Shown here one piece after another: positions 8,865 to 17,457 of a stretch of DNA of 64,000 bases. Position numbers and translations under genes: made by a program. The stretch covers positions 733,501-797,500 of the forward strand of contig NZ_CP081002.1 in NCBI RefSeq assembly GCF_029590555.1. The letters run 5' to 3'. Origin of the DNA: Sphingobium sp. V4 (lineage in GTDB: Bacteria > Pseudomonadota > Alphaproteobacteria > Sphingomonadales > Sphingomonadaceae). The number at the start of each line of letters is the position of its first letter. Position 1 is the first letter of the stretch. The notes under the pieces were generated by a model that was given only the letters and a program-made list of their open reading frames with translations, was not told the origin of the DNA and did not search any database.

Positions 8865-9125
8865 ATGACCGATCTGGATCAGATGCTGGGCGCGCTGCGG
8901 GCGATGCCCACCGACGCGCGGCTCGAGGAGATGGATGCCGCCGTGATGGGCGGCCTGGCTCGCCGGCGCGAACAGACGACCGCGCGTCGTAGCCTGATGC
9001 TGGCCGGCCTGCTCGCCATCGGCATCGGCTGGGCGGGCAGTGTCGTCCCTGCCGCTCCGGCGCAGGCATCGCCGCTGCCGATCGGCATGTCGGAATATGC
9101 GCCTTCGCGTCTGCTCGGCCAATGA
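8865..9125 (+). CDS. CnrY-like membrane anti-sigma factor (small, single-pass)
   Basis: An 86-aa protein: a charged N-terminal cytoplasmic segment (1-42), one membrane helix (about 43-61) and a short extracytoplasmic tail ending SRLLGQ. This topology and length match CnrY/NccY, the anti-sigma factor that holds the ECF factor CnrH at the membrane; from memory the CnrY tail ends similarly. Assignment is by topology and by position directly before a CnrX-like sensor and an ECF sigma gene, not by strong sequence identity. The start at 8865 has GGAG upstream; a longer frame would run back into the copC region. The stop is 7 bp before the next ATG. Confidence 0.65.
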   Translation: MTDLDQMLGALRAMPTDARLEEMDAAVMGGLARRREQTTARRSLMLAGLLAIGIGWAGSVVPAAPAQASPLPIGMSEYAPSRLLGQ

Positions 9126-9132
9126 GCGCCAA

Positions 9133-9570
9133 ATGACGATCCGCCGCTATCTGCTCGTCGCCCTGGTTGCCTTCGCCGCCGCGCTGGCGGCGGTGCTGGT
9201 CGCGCGCTTCTGGATCGCGCCCGAGCCGCGCGTGGAGAGCGAGGTTCATGCCCTGCTGCACCAGCGCCTCACACTCGACGCGGCGCAGGAACGGCGCATC
9301 CATGAACTGGAGGCCGCCTTCGCCCGGCGCCGTGAGGCGCTGGAGGCGGAAATGCGCGCGGACAATCAGCGGCTCGCCGATGCCATCGCTGCCGAACATG
9401 GCTATGGCCCCAAGGTCGGAAAAGCGGTCGATCGTTCGCACCATGTGATGGGCCAGCTGCAGAAGGAGACGCTCCAGCACATCTTCGCGATGCGCGCCGT
9501 GTTGCGCCCCGATCAGGCGGCGCAGTTCGATGCCGCCGTGGTCAAGGCGCTGACCCAGCCGGCCCGGTGA
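9133..9570 (+). CDS. CnrX-like membrane-anchored periplasmic metal sensor
   Basis: A 145-aa protein with one N-terminal membrane anchor (about 6-26) and a helical periplasmic domain. It carries HxxxH (His39, His43), Glu60 and HxxxM (His116, Met120). The metal ligands of Cupriavidus CnrX, as I recall them, are H42, H46, E63, H119 and M123, so every ligand is present at a constant offset of three residues. CnrX senses Co/Ni and, with CnrY, controls CnrH; here the target genes are copper-resistance genes. The stop overlaps the sigma-factor GTG start. I place the start at 9133; upstream in-frame codons belong to the preceding gene. Confidence 0.8.
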   Translation: MTIRRYLLVALVAFAAALAAVLVARFWIAPEPRVESEVHALLHQRLTLDAAQERRIHELEAAFARRREALEAEMRADNQRLADAIAAEHGYGPKVGKAVDRSHHVMGQLQKETLQHIFAMRAVLRPDQAAQFDAAVVKALTQPAR

Positions 9571-10124
9571 CGCCGCCCGACCTTGACGATCGGGCGCTGG
9601 CCGGCCGCGCGCTGACCGGGGACCAGTCCGCATTTGGCGCATTGATGCAGCGCCACCGCGATGCCGTCTGGCGGCTCGCGCGGGGGCATGTCGGCGATGG
9701 CGACGAAGCGCTCGACATCACGCAGGAGACGTTCGTCGCCGCCTTCGCCGCGCTCGCCCGCTATGACGGGTCGCGTCCCTTTCGCATATGGATCGCGCGC
9801 ATCGCCCTCAACAAGTGCCGGGACTGGGCGCGGCGGCGCGCGGTTCGTCGCTTCTTCGCTTTCGCAAAGCCCCTTGATGACGCGCTCGACGTCGCCGACA
9901 TGGGCGCAACCCCGGAGCAGGCGCTTCACTCGCAGCGCGAACTGGGCCGCATCAATGCCGCCATCGCGATGCTCCCTACCAATCTCAAGGATGTGCTGCT
10001 GCTCCGCACCATCGAGCAGATGAGCCAGGCGGAGGCGGCGCAGGTGCTGGGCATTACCGAAAAGGCGGTCGAAACGCGCCTGTATCGCGCCCGCGCGAAA
10101 CTGACGGAAATTTTGAGGGATTGA
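9567..10124 (+). CDS. ECF RNA polymerase sigma factor (CnrH-like)
   Basis: A 185-aa ECF sigma factor. Region 2 spans about residues 18-85 (DALDITQETFVAAF is the typical region 2.2 signature) and region 4 about residues 125-182 (LLLRTIEQMSQAEAAQVLGI is the helix-turn-helix). A GTG start overlaps the sensor stop (GTGA), so it is translationally coupled to the CnrX-like gene. It presumably transcribes this operon and perhaps copCD when the anti-sigma complex releases it. The next gene, copA, begins 24 bp downstream. Confidence 0.87.
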   Translation: MTPPDLDDRALAGRALTGDQSAFGALMQRHRDAVWRLARGHVGDGDEALDITQETFVAAFAALARYDGSRPFRIWIARIALNKCRDWARRRAVRRFFAFAKPLDDALDVADMGATPEQALHSQRELGRINAAIAMLPTNLKDVLLLRTIEQMSQAEAAQVLGITEKAVETRLYRARAKLTEILRD

Positions 10125-10148
10125 AGCTGCACCCGCGTATGAAGGGGC

Positions 10149-11888
10149 ATGAGCAACCTGTCCCTCGATCGTCGCACCTTCTTCAAAGGCGCCGCCGCCC
10201 TCACGCTCGCGCAGGCTTTCCCCGCCTGGGCGCGTAGCGGGACGCCCGGCCTGCGACCTGCGCCCGGAGTCCTGTCGGGCGAGACGATCGCGCTGACCGT
10301 GGGGGAAAGCCATTTCGGCACCGGCGGGCGGTCCGCCCATGCCGTGACCATCAATGGCACCGTTCCCGCGCCGCTCATTCGCCTGAAGGAAGGCCAGACT
10401 GTCCGCCTCGCCGTCACCAACCGGCTCAGGGAGGACACGTCGATCCACTGGCACGGCCTCATCCTTCCCTTCCAGATGGACGGCGTGCCCGGCGTCAGCT
10501 TCCCCGGCATCCGTCCGGGCGAAACCTTCACCTATGAATTTGCGATCCGCCAGTCAGGCACCTACTGGTATCACAGTCATTCCGGGATGCAGGAGGCGAT
10601 GGGCCATTATGGCCCGATCGTCATCGACCCGGCCGGTCCCGATCCGGTGCAGGCGACACGCGAACATGTGATCGTGCTGGCCGACTGGTCGCCGGTCCAT
10701 CCCCATGTCCTGCTCAAGCGCCTCAAGCAGATGGGCGGCTATTACAACATGCAGCGCCAGACGCTCGCCGGATTGCTCAAGGGCAGGGACATGCCGCTCA
10801 AGGATCGGATGGAGTGGGGCGCGATGCGCATGGACCCCACCGATATTTCCGACGTCACCGGCTCCACCTACAGCTTCCTGGTAAATGGCCACGGGACGGC
10901 GGAAAACTGGACGGGCCTGTTCACGCCGGGCGAGCGGGTGCGGTTGCGCATCATCAATGCGTCCGCCATGACGAATTTCAACGTGCGCCTGCCCGGACTT
11001 TCCATGACCGTGGTCCAGTGCGACGGCCAGCATGTCCAGCCCGTCGAAACCGATGAATTCCAGATCGGCATCGCCGAAACCTATGACGTGGTCGTCCAGC
11101 CAACCGAGGCGAAACCCTATGGCCTGGTCGCCGAGGCCATCGACCGATCCGGCCTGGTCCGCGCGACGCTGGCGCCGCAGATCGGCCTGGTCGCGCCGAT
11201 CCCGGCCCTTCGCCAGCGCCCTCTGCTCACCATGAAGGACATGGGGATGGACATGTCGGGCATGGACATGGGGCAGGGTGGCGTCATTGATTTGAGCCAG
11301 CCGGCCAATGACAGCATGGCAGGCCATAGCATGAAGATGCTCGATCCCTCGGTCGCGCCGAACGTGCCGATGGGGCCGGGGGTCGCCACCCTGTCCTCAA
11401 TGCCGGCTGATCGTACCGCCGACCGGCCGACGGGGCTGGAGGATGTGGAGCACCGCGTCCTCACCTATGCCGATCTGCGCGCGCTGGAGCCGAACGAGGA
11501 TGTCCGCACGCCCACCCGCACGCTCGACATCCACCTCACCGCCAACATGGAACGCTATATGTGGTCCTTTGACGGCGTGAAGCTGTCGGAGGGGGCAGAG
11601 CGCATTCCCTTCCGCCATATGGAAAGGGTGCGCGTGAACCTGATCAACGACACGATGATGCCGCACCCTATTCATATCCATGGCCATTTCTTCCAGCTCG
11701 TGACCGGAGAGGATGCGGCCCACAACCCGCGCAAGCATACAGTGAACGTCCTGCCGGGCGGCAGGATCAGCTTTGATCTTACCGCCGACGCGATCGGCGA
11801 CTGGGCCTTTCACTGTCACATGCTGATGCACATGCACGCCGGGATGATGCGCGTCGTCACGGTTCGTCACGAGGGAGATGCGGCATGA
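10149..11888 (+). CDS. copA: multicopper oxidase CopA (Tat-exported)
   Basis: A 579-aa periplasmic multicopper oxidase that oxidises Cu(I). The Tat signal is clear (DRRTFFKG, residues 7-14). Three cupredoxin domains carry the four copper motifs: HWHG (about 100), HSH (about 142), HPIHIHGHF (about 505) and HCHMLMHMH (about 556). A Met-rich loop (MKDMGMDMSGMDMG, near 361) fits Cu(I) binding in PcoA/CopA proteins. AAGGGGC precedes the ATG. Its stop overlaps the copB start (ATGA). Confidence 0.95.
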   Translation: MSNLSLDRRTFFKGAAALTLAQAFPAWARSGTPGLRPAPGVLSGETIALTVGESHFGTGGRSAHAVTINGTVPAPLIRLKEGQTVRLAVTNRLREDTSIHWHGLILPFQMDGVPGVSFPGIRPGETFTYEFAIRQSGTYWYHSHSGMQEAMGHYGPIVIDPAGPDPVQATREHVIVLADWSPVHPHVLLKRLKQMGGYYNMQRQTLAGLLKGRDMPLKDRMEWGAMRMDPTDISDVTGSTYSFLVNGHGTAENWTGLFTPGERVRLRIINASAMTNFNVRLPGLSMTVVQCDGQHVQPVETDEFQIGIAETYDVVVQPTEAKPYGLVAEAIDRSGLVRATLAPQIGLVAPIPALRQRPLLTMKDMGMDMSGMDMGQGGVIDLSQPANDSMAGHSMKMLDPSVAPNVPMGPGVATLSSMPADRTADRPTGLEDVEHRVLTYADLRALEPNEDVRTPTRTLDIHLTANMERYMWSFDGVKLSEGAERIPFRHMERVRVNLINDTMMPHPIHIHGHFFQLVTGEDAAHNPRKHTVNVLPGGRISFDLTADAIGDWAFHCHMLMHMHAGMMRVVTVRHEGDAA

Positions 11889-12838
11889 AGCGCCTGACTG
11901 CCGCTGTCGCTCTGTTGCTGGCCGGTATCGCCATGCCCGCTCTCGCACAGACCGAACCGCCGATGGATCATGGGCAGATGAACCATGAGCAGATGGACCA
12001 CAGCGCGCACCAGGCGCCGCCGGCCGAGGAAGCCGCGGCGGGGGACCAGGCTGCCAATCCCCATGCCGGCCATGGCGCGCCCGCGTCGGACGCCACCATT
12101 CCACAGGGCGTCGCGCCGCCTGTCGCGACCGACTATGCCGCCGAAGCCTTCTACGCCCCCGAAGTGATGGCCCGCGCCCGCGCCGCCTTGCGCAAGGAAA
12201 GCGGCGGCATGATCTTCTCGCAACTGATGGTCGATCGGCTGGAATATCGCGCGCAAAAGGGTGCGGATGGCTATCATTGGGAAGGGGAAGGCTGGATCGG
12301 CGGCGACATCAACCGCCTCGCCATCAAGTCGGAAGGGGAGGGCGAAGTCGGCGGGTCGCTCGAAAGCGCCGAGGTGCAGGCGCTTTACAGCCGCGCCATC
12401 GACCCCTGGTGGAACCTGGTCGCGGGTGTCCGCCACGATATCCGTCCACAACCCCAGCGCAGCTATGCGACGATCGGCATCGAAGGCCTCGCGCCCTACT
12501 GGTTCGAGGTCGAGGCGCAGGCGTTCCTTTCCGACAAGGGGGACGCCCATCTGCGGGTCGAGGGCAGCTACGACCAGCGCCTCACCCAGCGCCTGATCCT
12601 GCAACCCGCCGCCGAAGTGAACATCGCCGCGCAGGACGTGCCGGAACTGGGCATCGGATCGGGGATCTCGAACGTCGAACTCGGCTTGCGGCTGCGTTAC
12701 GAATTCGCGCGTGAATTCGCGCCCTATGTCGGCGTCAACTGGGAACGCAGCTTCGGCGACACCGCCCGCTATGCCCGCGCGGCGGGGGAAGGGGTGTCGG
12801 CCACCAGTCTGGTGATGGGCGTGCGCTTCTGGTTCTAG
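11885..12838 (+). CDS. copB: copper resistance outer-membrane protein CopB
   Basis: A 317-aa CopB/PcoB-family protein. A Sec signal (1-21, ending ALA) is followed by a His/Met-rich copper-binding segment (MDHGQMNHEQMDHSAH) and a proline/alanine linker. The C-terminal two thirds form an outer-membrane beta-barrel ending in Phe (VRFWF). It works with CopA in copper sequestration. It is the last gene of the cnrYXH-like-copAB unit and converges on the RTX gene. Confidence 0.93.
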   Translation: MKRLTAAVALLLAGIAMPALAQTEPPMDHGQMNHEQMDHSAHQAPPAEEAAAGDQAANPHAGHGAPASDATIPQGVAPPVATDYAAEAFYAPEVMARARAALRKESGGMIFSQLMVDRLEYRAQKGADGYHWEGEGWIGGDINRLAIKSEGEGEVGGSLESAEVQALYSRAIDPWWNLVAGVRHDIRPQPQRSYATIGIEGLAPYWFEVEAQAFLSDKGDAHLRVEGSYDQRLTQRLILQPAAEVNIAAQDVPELGIGSGISNVELGLRLRYEFAREFAPYVGVNWERSFGDTARYARAAGEGVSATSLVMGVRFWF

Positions 12839-12908
12839 AGCAAAAAACGATGCCACAACTAAAAACGGGAGCGCGCGTCCTGCGTCCGATTTAACCCAGC
12901 GCGCTGGA

Positions 12909-14126
12909 TCAAATGAACAGGAAGTCGGCGACGGTGAAGTTCGCCGCCGTCAGCGTGCCGGAGGGGTCGCCGATCTCGATGCCGAAGCGCACGCCGTCGC
13001 CCGTCGTCACCCACAGCGCGACATCGCCATCGGCCTGATCCTGCGCGAACACCGTGCCGGGACTACCTGAATTGCTGAACTGCGTCACGCCCAGCTTCTC
13101 CAGCACGATTCGGTCGATCCCGTCCTGAAAATCATCGATGCGGTCGCCGCCGTCCAGCGCGCCCGCGCCCTTGAATACGAAGCGGTCGGCCCCTTGGCCG
13201 CCCCACAGCCGGTCCGCGCCCAGCTCGCCGAACAGCAAGTCGGCGCCAGCGTCGCCGAACAGTGCGTCGGCATCATTGCCGCCGAACAACTGATCGTCGT
13301 CCTCGCCGCCCTGAAGCCGGTCCAGGCCGGACCCGCCGAGCATCACATCTGATCCGCCTTCGCCCGTCAATATGTCGTCATCGGCGCCGCCATTCAGCAG
13401 GTCGTTGCCGTCCCCGGCCTCGATCAGGTCGTCGCCCGCGCTGCCCAGAAGCTGGTCGTTGCCCCACTCCGCCGATAGGATGTCGTTCCCGGCGCCTCCG
13501 TCGAGCTGATTATGGCCATCGCCGCCATCGACCCGGTCGTTGCCGTCGCCGCCATAGACGCGGTCGTCGCCGGCCTCGCCCTTCAGCGCGTCGTTGCCGC
13601 CCTCGCCATGGATGATGTCGTTGCCGTCGCCGCCCGATACTGCCTGATTGGTCAGCAGTCCGGTGGCGGGATTGATCTCGTCGAGAAAGCCATCCGCATC
13701 ATCGCCGGCGTAGATGGTGTCATTGCCCGCACCCGCATCAAGATAGTCGCGCCCGGCGCCGCCATAGATGGTGTCGTTGCCGATGCCGGCAACGATCATG
13801 TCATGGCCCGAGCCGCCATCGACAACATCGTTACCGTCCTTCGCGTCCAGCCGGTCGTTGCCTGAACCGCCTCGCAGCACATCATTGCCCGGGCCGCCAT
13901 CCAGCCCGTCATTGCCATCGCCGCCATCCAGCAGATCGGCCCCATCCGCCCCCTTCAGGAAGTCGTCGCCGGGCTGACCATAGAGCTTGTCGTCGCCGTC
14001 CCCGCCGAAAATCTGGTCATTGCCAAGGCCCGCCGAAATGACGTCGTTCCCGGCGTAGCCCTGGATCAGATCCGCGAGCGTGGAACCGATGAGCGTGTCA
14101 TTCTTGTTGGTCCCCAATATGTTCAT
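12909..14126 (-). CDS. RTX-type calcium-binding repeat protein
   Basis: A 405-aa protein made almost wholly of hemolysin-type nonapeptide repeats (GGxGNDxLx) from about residue 8 to 315. A short C-terminal domain (about 318-405) ends in hydrophobic residues (DFLFI), as in type I secretion signals. The repeats fold into a calcium-filled beta-roll. There is no catalytic domain. Type I secretion is the likely route, but no ABC/MFP exporter lies nearby. The DNA repeats are degenerate, following the protein repeat. Confidence 0.85.
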   Translation of the reverse strand: MNILGTNKNDTLIGSTLADLIQGYAGNDVISAGLGNDQIFGGDGDDKLYGQPGDDFLKGADGADLLDGGDGNDGLDGGPGNDVLRGGSGNDRLDAKDGNDVVDGGSGHDMIVAGIGNDTIYGGAGRDYLDAGAGNDTIYAGDDADGFLDEINPATGLLTNQAVSGGDGNDIIHGEGGNDALKGEAGDDRVYGGDGNDRVDGGDGHNQLDGGAGNDILSAEWGNDQLLGSAGDDLIEAGDGNDLLNGGADDDILTGEGGSDVMLGGSGLDRLQGGEDDDQLFGGNDADALFGDAGADLLFGELGADRLWGGQGADRFVFKGAGALDGGDRIDDFQDGIDRIVLEKLGVTQFSNSGSPGTVFAQDQADGDVALWVTTGDGVRFGIEIGDPSGTLTAANFTVADFLFI

Positions 14127-14250
14127 GACGGCCAGCCATTGGAGTGAAGGCGTCGCGCAGACGCCAATAGCGTGACCAGAATGGCTTTCCCGCGCTGGCC
14201 GGGCCAGTACGCAGACGGATGGTGTCCGATGGTTCAGTGCCGCGGCACGA

Positions 14251-15396
14251 TCAGTTCAGATGGCGCTCCGCCAGCGCGACATGCAGCCGGACACCCAGTT
14301 CCAGCACATCATCGTTGAAATCATAATGCGGATTGTGCAGCGGCGCCGACCCTTCGGGCCTGGCCTGCCCCAGCCAGATATAGGCTCCCTTGCACGCCTG
14401 CAGCATGAAGGCGAAATCCTCGGACGTGAAGGCCGGATCGGGCGCCAGTCGCGCCTCGCCCACGGTCGCCGCGGCGGCCAGCGCTTCCTGCGCGGCCTCC
14501 GCATCGTTGATCGTCGCGGGATAATAGCGCTGATAGTCGACCGTTGCCGTCAACTCGCCCGCTTGCGCCACGCCCGCCGCAATCTGTCGGATCGATTCCT
14601 CGATGCGGTCCTGCACCGCCGGATCGAAGGTGCGGACCGTGCCGCCGATCGTCACCAGTTCGGGGATCACATTATGGGTATGCCCGCCATGGATTTGCGT
14701 GATCGACAATACGGCCGATGCTGTCGGCGCGATCCGGCGCGACACGATGGCGTTCAGTTGCTGCACCAGGGATGCCGCAGCCAATATGGCATCGGGCGTA
14801 TCCTGCGGGATGGCGGCATGGCCGCCGCGCCCCTCCAGCCGGATCTCGAACTTGTCGGCCGCGCCCATGATCGGGCCGGGACGGGTCGCGATCGTGCCGG
14901 CGGGCAGGTCGGGCCAGTTGTGCAGGCCGAACACCCGGTCGCAGGGGAAGCGATCGAACAGCCCTTCCTTCACCATCTCGCGCGCGCCGCCCTGGCCTTC
15001 CTCGGCGGGCTGGAAGAAGAAATGGACGGTTCCGTCGAAATCGCGGCTGCGGCTCAGATGCTGCGCCGCGCCCAGCAGCATGGCGACATGGCCGTCATGG
15101 CCGCACCCATGGAAGGTGCCGGGCGTCTTGCTGGCATAGGGCAGGTTGGTCTGCTCATGGATGGGCAGAGCGTCCATGTCGGCGCGCAGGCCTATACTGC
15201 GCGACGACGTGCCGTTCCGCAGAACGCCGACGACGCCGGTCCGCCCGATCCCCTCATGCACCTCCAGCCCGAGCGCGCGCAGCTGCTCGGCGATCCTCGC
15301 CGCGGTGCGATGCTCGCAGAAACCAAGCTCGGGATGGGCATGGATGTCGCGGCGAAACGCGACGAGCGGTTCGATCAGGTCGGCAATGTCGGTCAT
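14251..15396 (-). CDS. M20 family metallo-amidohydrolase (hippurate-hydrolase-like)
   Basis: A 381-aa M20D peptidase/aminoacylase. The metal-binding signatures are CGHDGHVAM and QPAEEGQGGA, with a later HNPHYDFND near the C-terminus. Relatives include HipO hippurate hydrolase, IAA-amino-acid hydrolases and N-acyl-amino-acid amidohydrolases, which cleave an acyl group from an amino acid or amine. It is the last gene of the aminotransferase-Lrp-M20 unit (16 bp after the Lrp gene). It therefore probably deacylates a substrate or intermediate of this pathway. Confidence 0.88.
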   Translation of the reverse strand: MTDIADLIEPLVAFRRDIHAHPELGFCEHRTAARIAEQLRALGLEVHEGIGRTGVVGVLRNGTSSRSIGLRADMDALPIHEQTNLPYASKTPGTFHGCGHDGHVAMLLGAAQHLSRSRDFDGTVHFFFQPAEEGQGGAREMVKEGLFDRFPCDRVFGLHNWPDLPAGTIATRPGPIMGAADKFEIRLEGRGGHAAIPQDTPDAILAAASLVQQLNAIVSRRIAPTASAVLSITQIHGGHTHNVIPELVTIGGTVRTFDPAVQDRIEESIRQIAAGVAQAGELTATVDYQRYYPATINDAEAAQEALAAAATVGEARLAPDPAFTSEDFAFMLQACKGAYIWLGQARPEGSAPLHNPHYDFNDDVLELGVRLHVALAERHLN

Positions 15397-15412
15397 GCTT
15401 GGAAACCTAGCC

Positions 15413-15907
15413 CTATCGCTGTTCGCCGAACAGATGCTGGATCGGATAATGATGCTTGATGAAGGGCGACTTGATCACGACATAGCTGAAATATTTCTCG
15501 ATGCCGTAGTCGCTCTCCAGCATCCCTTCGATGATCGACTGATAATGCGCCACGCCGCGCGTCACGAATTTCAGCAGATAATCGTAACCGCCGCTCACCA
15601 GGTGACATTCGACGATCTCGTCCAGCTTGCGGATGCGCGTTTCGAACCGCGAAAAGTCGCCGGCGCGATGCTCGGTCAGCGTCACCTCGGTAAAAACGGT
15701 CAGATATTCGCCCAGCTTGTGCAGGTTGATATGCGCGCCATAGCCGGTGATGTAGCCTGCCTTCTCCAGCCGCTTGACGCGGGTCAGGCAAGGGCTGGGG
15801 GACAGGCCCACTGCGTCGGCCAGCTCGACATTGGTGATGCGGCCGGATTGTTGAAGCTGCGTGAGGATCTTGAGGTCGATCCTGTCCAGTCGTGGTCCGC
15901 CCAGCAT
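15413..15907 (-). CDS. Lrp/AsnC family transcriptional regulator
   Basis: A 164-aa regulator with an N-terminal winged HTH (DRIDLKILTQLQQSGRITNVELADAVGLS, read in short blocks over residues 7-36) and a C-terminal RAM ligand-binding domain (about 75-150). Lrp-like proteins usually respond to amino acids. It lies between the aminotransferase and M20 genes, so it is a natural local regulator of the amine-catabolic operons. The shared palindromic promoter motif is a candidate target. Confidence 0.92.
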   Translation of the reverse strand: MLGGPRLDRIDLKILTQLQQSGRITNVELADAVGLSPSPCLTRVKRLEKAGYITGYGAHINLHKLGEYLTVFTEVTLTEHRAGDFSRFETRIRKLDEIVECHLVSGGYDYLLKFVTRGVAHYQSIIEGMLESDYGIEKYFSYVVIKSPFIKHHYPIQHLFGEQR

Positions 15908-15927
15908 ATCCCTGCTCCCCCTTCGTC

Positions 15928-17340
15928 TTATCCCACCGCCGCGCGAATATCGGCTTCTTCGAGCAGATCGTCCAGCGTCTTGCGGATGCGGGCGAATATC
16001 TCGTCCATCTCCGCGTCGGACGCGCAGAGCGCCGGCGCGAGGCCGATGATATTGTCGGCGAAGGCCCGGAAGATGACGCCGTTCTGATAGCCTTTTTCGA
16101 ACAGCCGGTCGGCGAGTTTCAGCGCGGGATCGAAGCGCGTCTTCCCGCCCTTGTCCGCGACCAGCTCGATCGCGCCCAGCAGCCCGCGGCCCCGCGTGTC
16201 GCCGACCATCGCATGGTCGGCAATGCCCGCCAGCCCGGCGTCGAAGCGCGCGGCGACCTTCTGCCCGTTCGCCAATATGCCGCCATCGGTATAGAGGCGC
16301 AGCACTTCCAGGCCCACGGCCGCGCTGACGGGATGGCCGGAATAGGTCGCGCCATGGCCGATGGCGAGGTCCGGCGCGGCGCCATTGGCGATGCCCTGAT
16401 AGATCTTGTCCGACATCAGCAGCGCGCCCATCGGCACATAGCCGGCGGTCAGCCCCTTGGCCAAAGTCATCAGGTCCGGCGTCACGCCCTCGGCCTCGCA
16501 GGCGAACATCGGCCCGGTGCGGCCGAAGCCGGTGATGACTTCATCGGTGACGAAGAGAATGTCCAGCTCGGTGCAGGCGTCGCGCATCGCCTTGAGCCAG
16601 CCGACCGGCGGCACGATGACGCCGCCCGATCCCTGGATGGGCTCGCAGAAGAAAGCGGCGACATTGTCCGCGCCCAGCTGCGCCACCTTGTCCTTCAACT
16701 CCTGCACCGATCGCGCGATGATCGCAGCGTCGTCGCCCTCCAGCTCGCTGCGATAGGGGTAGGGGGAGGCGATATGATGCTGCCAGCGCAGCGGTAGGTC
16801 GAAGCCGCGATGGAAATTGGCGAGCGCCGTCAGCCCCGCGCCGGTGCTGCTCGACCCATGATAGCCGCGCTCCAGGGCGATGAACTGCTTCTTCGCCGGC
16901 TTGCCGATCGCGTTATGATAGTGCGTGATGTAGCGGATCGCCGAGTCCACCGCGTCCGACCCGCCCAGCGTGAAATAGACATGGTCCAGTCCCTCGGGGC
17001 TGAGGTCGACCAGCCGCTGCGCCAGCTTCACCGCCGGCTCGCTGCCGAAATGGAAATAGCCGGTGGCGTAGGGCAGGCGACGCATCTGTTCGGCCGCCAC
17101 TTCTGCTATGCTGTCCTGGCCATAGCCGACATTGACGCACCACAGGCCGGCAAAGGCGTCCAGCACTTCCTTGCCGTCGATATCCGTCAGCCACATGCCC
17201 TTGCCGCTCTGCAACAGCGTCGCTCCGCGCGCCTCATGCCCGCGAAAGGAAGTGACGGGGTGGATCAGGTGATCGCGGTCGATGTCCAGCAGGGACCGGT
17301 TGGATTGCAGCGTCATCGGGGGGCTCGCTGTTGTGGTCAT
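15928..17340 (-). CDS. class III aminotransferase (omega-aminotransferase)
   Basis: A 470-aa PLP-dependent enzyme of the omega-amino-acid:pyruvate/GABA transaminase family. The PLP lysine lies in LAKGLTAGYVPMG, preceded by DEVITGFGRTG. The length and N-terminal sequence (HPVTSFRGHEARG) fit the beta-alanine/putrescine/GABA pyruvate-type branch. It would convert a terminal amine to an aldehyde or semialdehyde, a substrate for the SSADH and aldehyde dehydrogenase nearby. It begins the unit aminotransferase-Lrp-M20; the promoter motif described at 17405-17441 lies 65-101 bp upstream. Confidence 0.9.
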   Translation of the reverse strand: MTTTASPPMTLQSNRSLLDIDRDHLIHPVTSFRGHEARGATLLQSGKGMWLTDIDGKEVLDAFAGLWCVNVGYGQDSIAEVAAEQMRRLPYATGYFHFGSEPAVKLAQRLVDLSPEGLDHVYFTLGGSDAVDSAIRYITHYHNAIGKPAKKQFIALERGYHGSSSTGAGLTALANFHRGFDLPLRWQHHIASPYPYRSELEGDDAAIIARSVQELKDKVAQLGADNVAAFFCEPIQGSGGVIVPPVGWLKAMRDACTELDILFVTDEVITGFGRTGPMFACEAEGVTPDLMTLAKGLTAGYVPMGALLMSDKIYQGIANGAAPDLAIGHGATYSGHPVSAAVGLEVLRLYTDGGILANGQKVAARFDAGLAGIADHAMVGDTRGRGLLGAIELVADKGGKTRFDPALKLADRLFEKGYQNGVIFRAFADNIIGLAPALCASDAEMDEIFARIRKTLDDLLEEADIRAAVG

Positions 17341-17404
17341 GGAGGTCAGCCTATCCTTATGCCGCGGGGCGAAAGCCCGATATGGGGCGAACAGGCATCG
17401 TCCC

Positions 17405-17449
17405 CGGCTTTTATCGCGAACCGGCGCGGCATATTCTGCCGCGCCGGTT
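17405..17449. promoter_or_regulatory. hairpin and shared motif upstream of the aminotransferase gene
   Basis: The 13-bp arms 17419-17431 and 17437-17449 are perfectly complementary around a 5-nt loop. The core CGGCATATTCTGCCG (17427-17441) preceded by TTATCGCGA (17411-17419) recurs at 33232-33261 and, with weaker agreement, at 21101-21140. All three lie upstream of minus-strand units of the amine cluster. It may be an operator, or also act as a terminator for the tartrate-dehydrogenase-like gene; no T-tract follows. Confidence 0.5.
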
Positions 17450-17457
17450 CCCCGGCG

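Noticed and set aside
12909..14126. Possible CRISPR array or tandem DNA repeat
   Set aside because: The repetition follows 27-bp degenerate units coding for GGxGNDxLx nonapeptides; there are no unique spacers with constant repeats.
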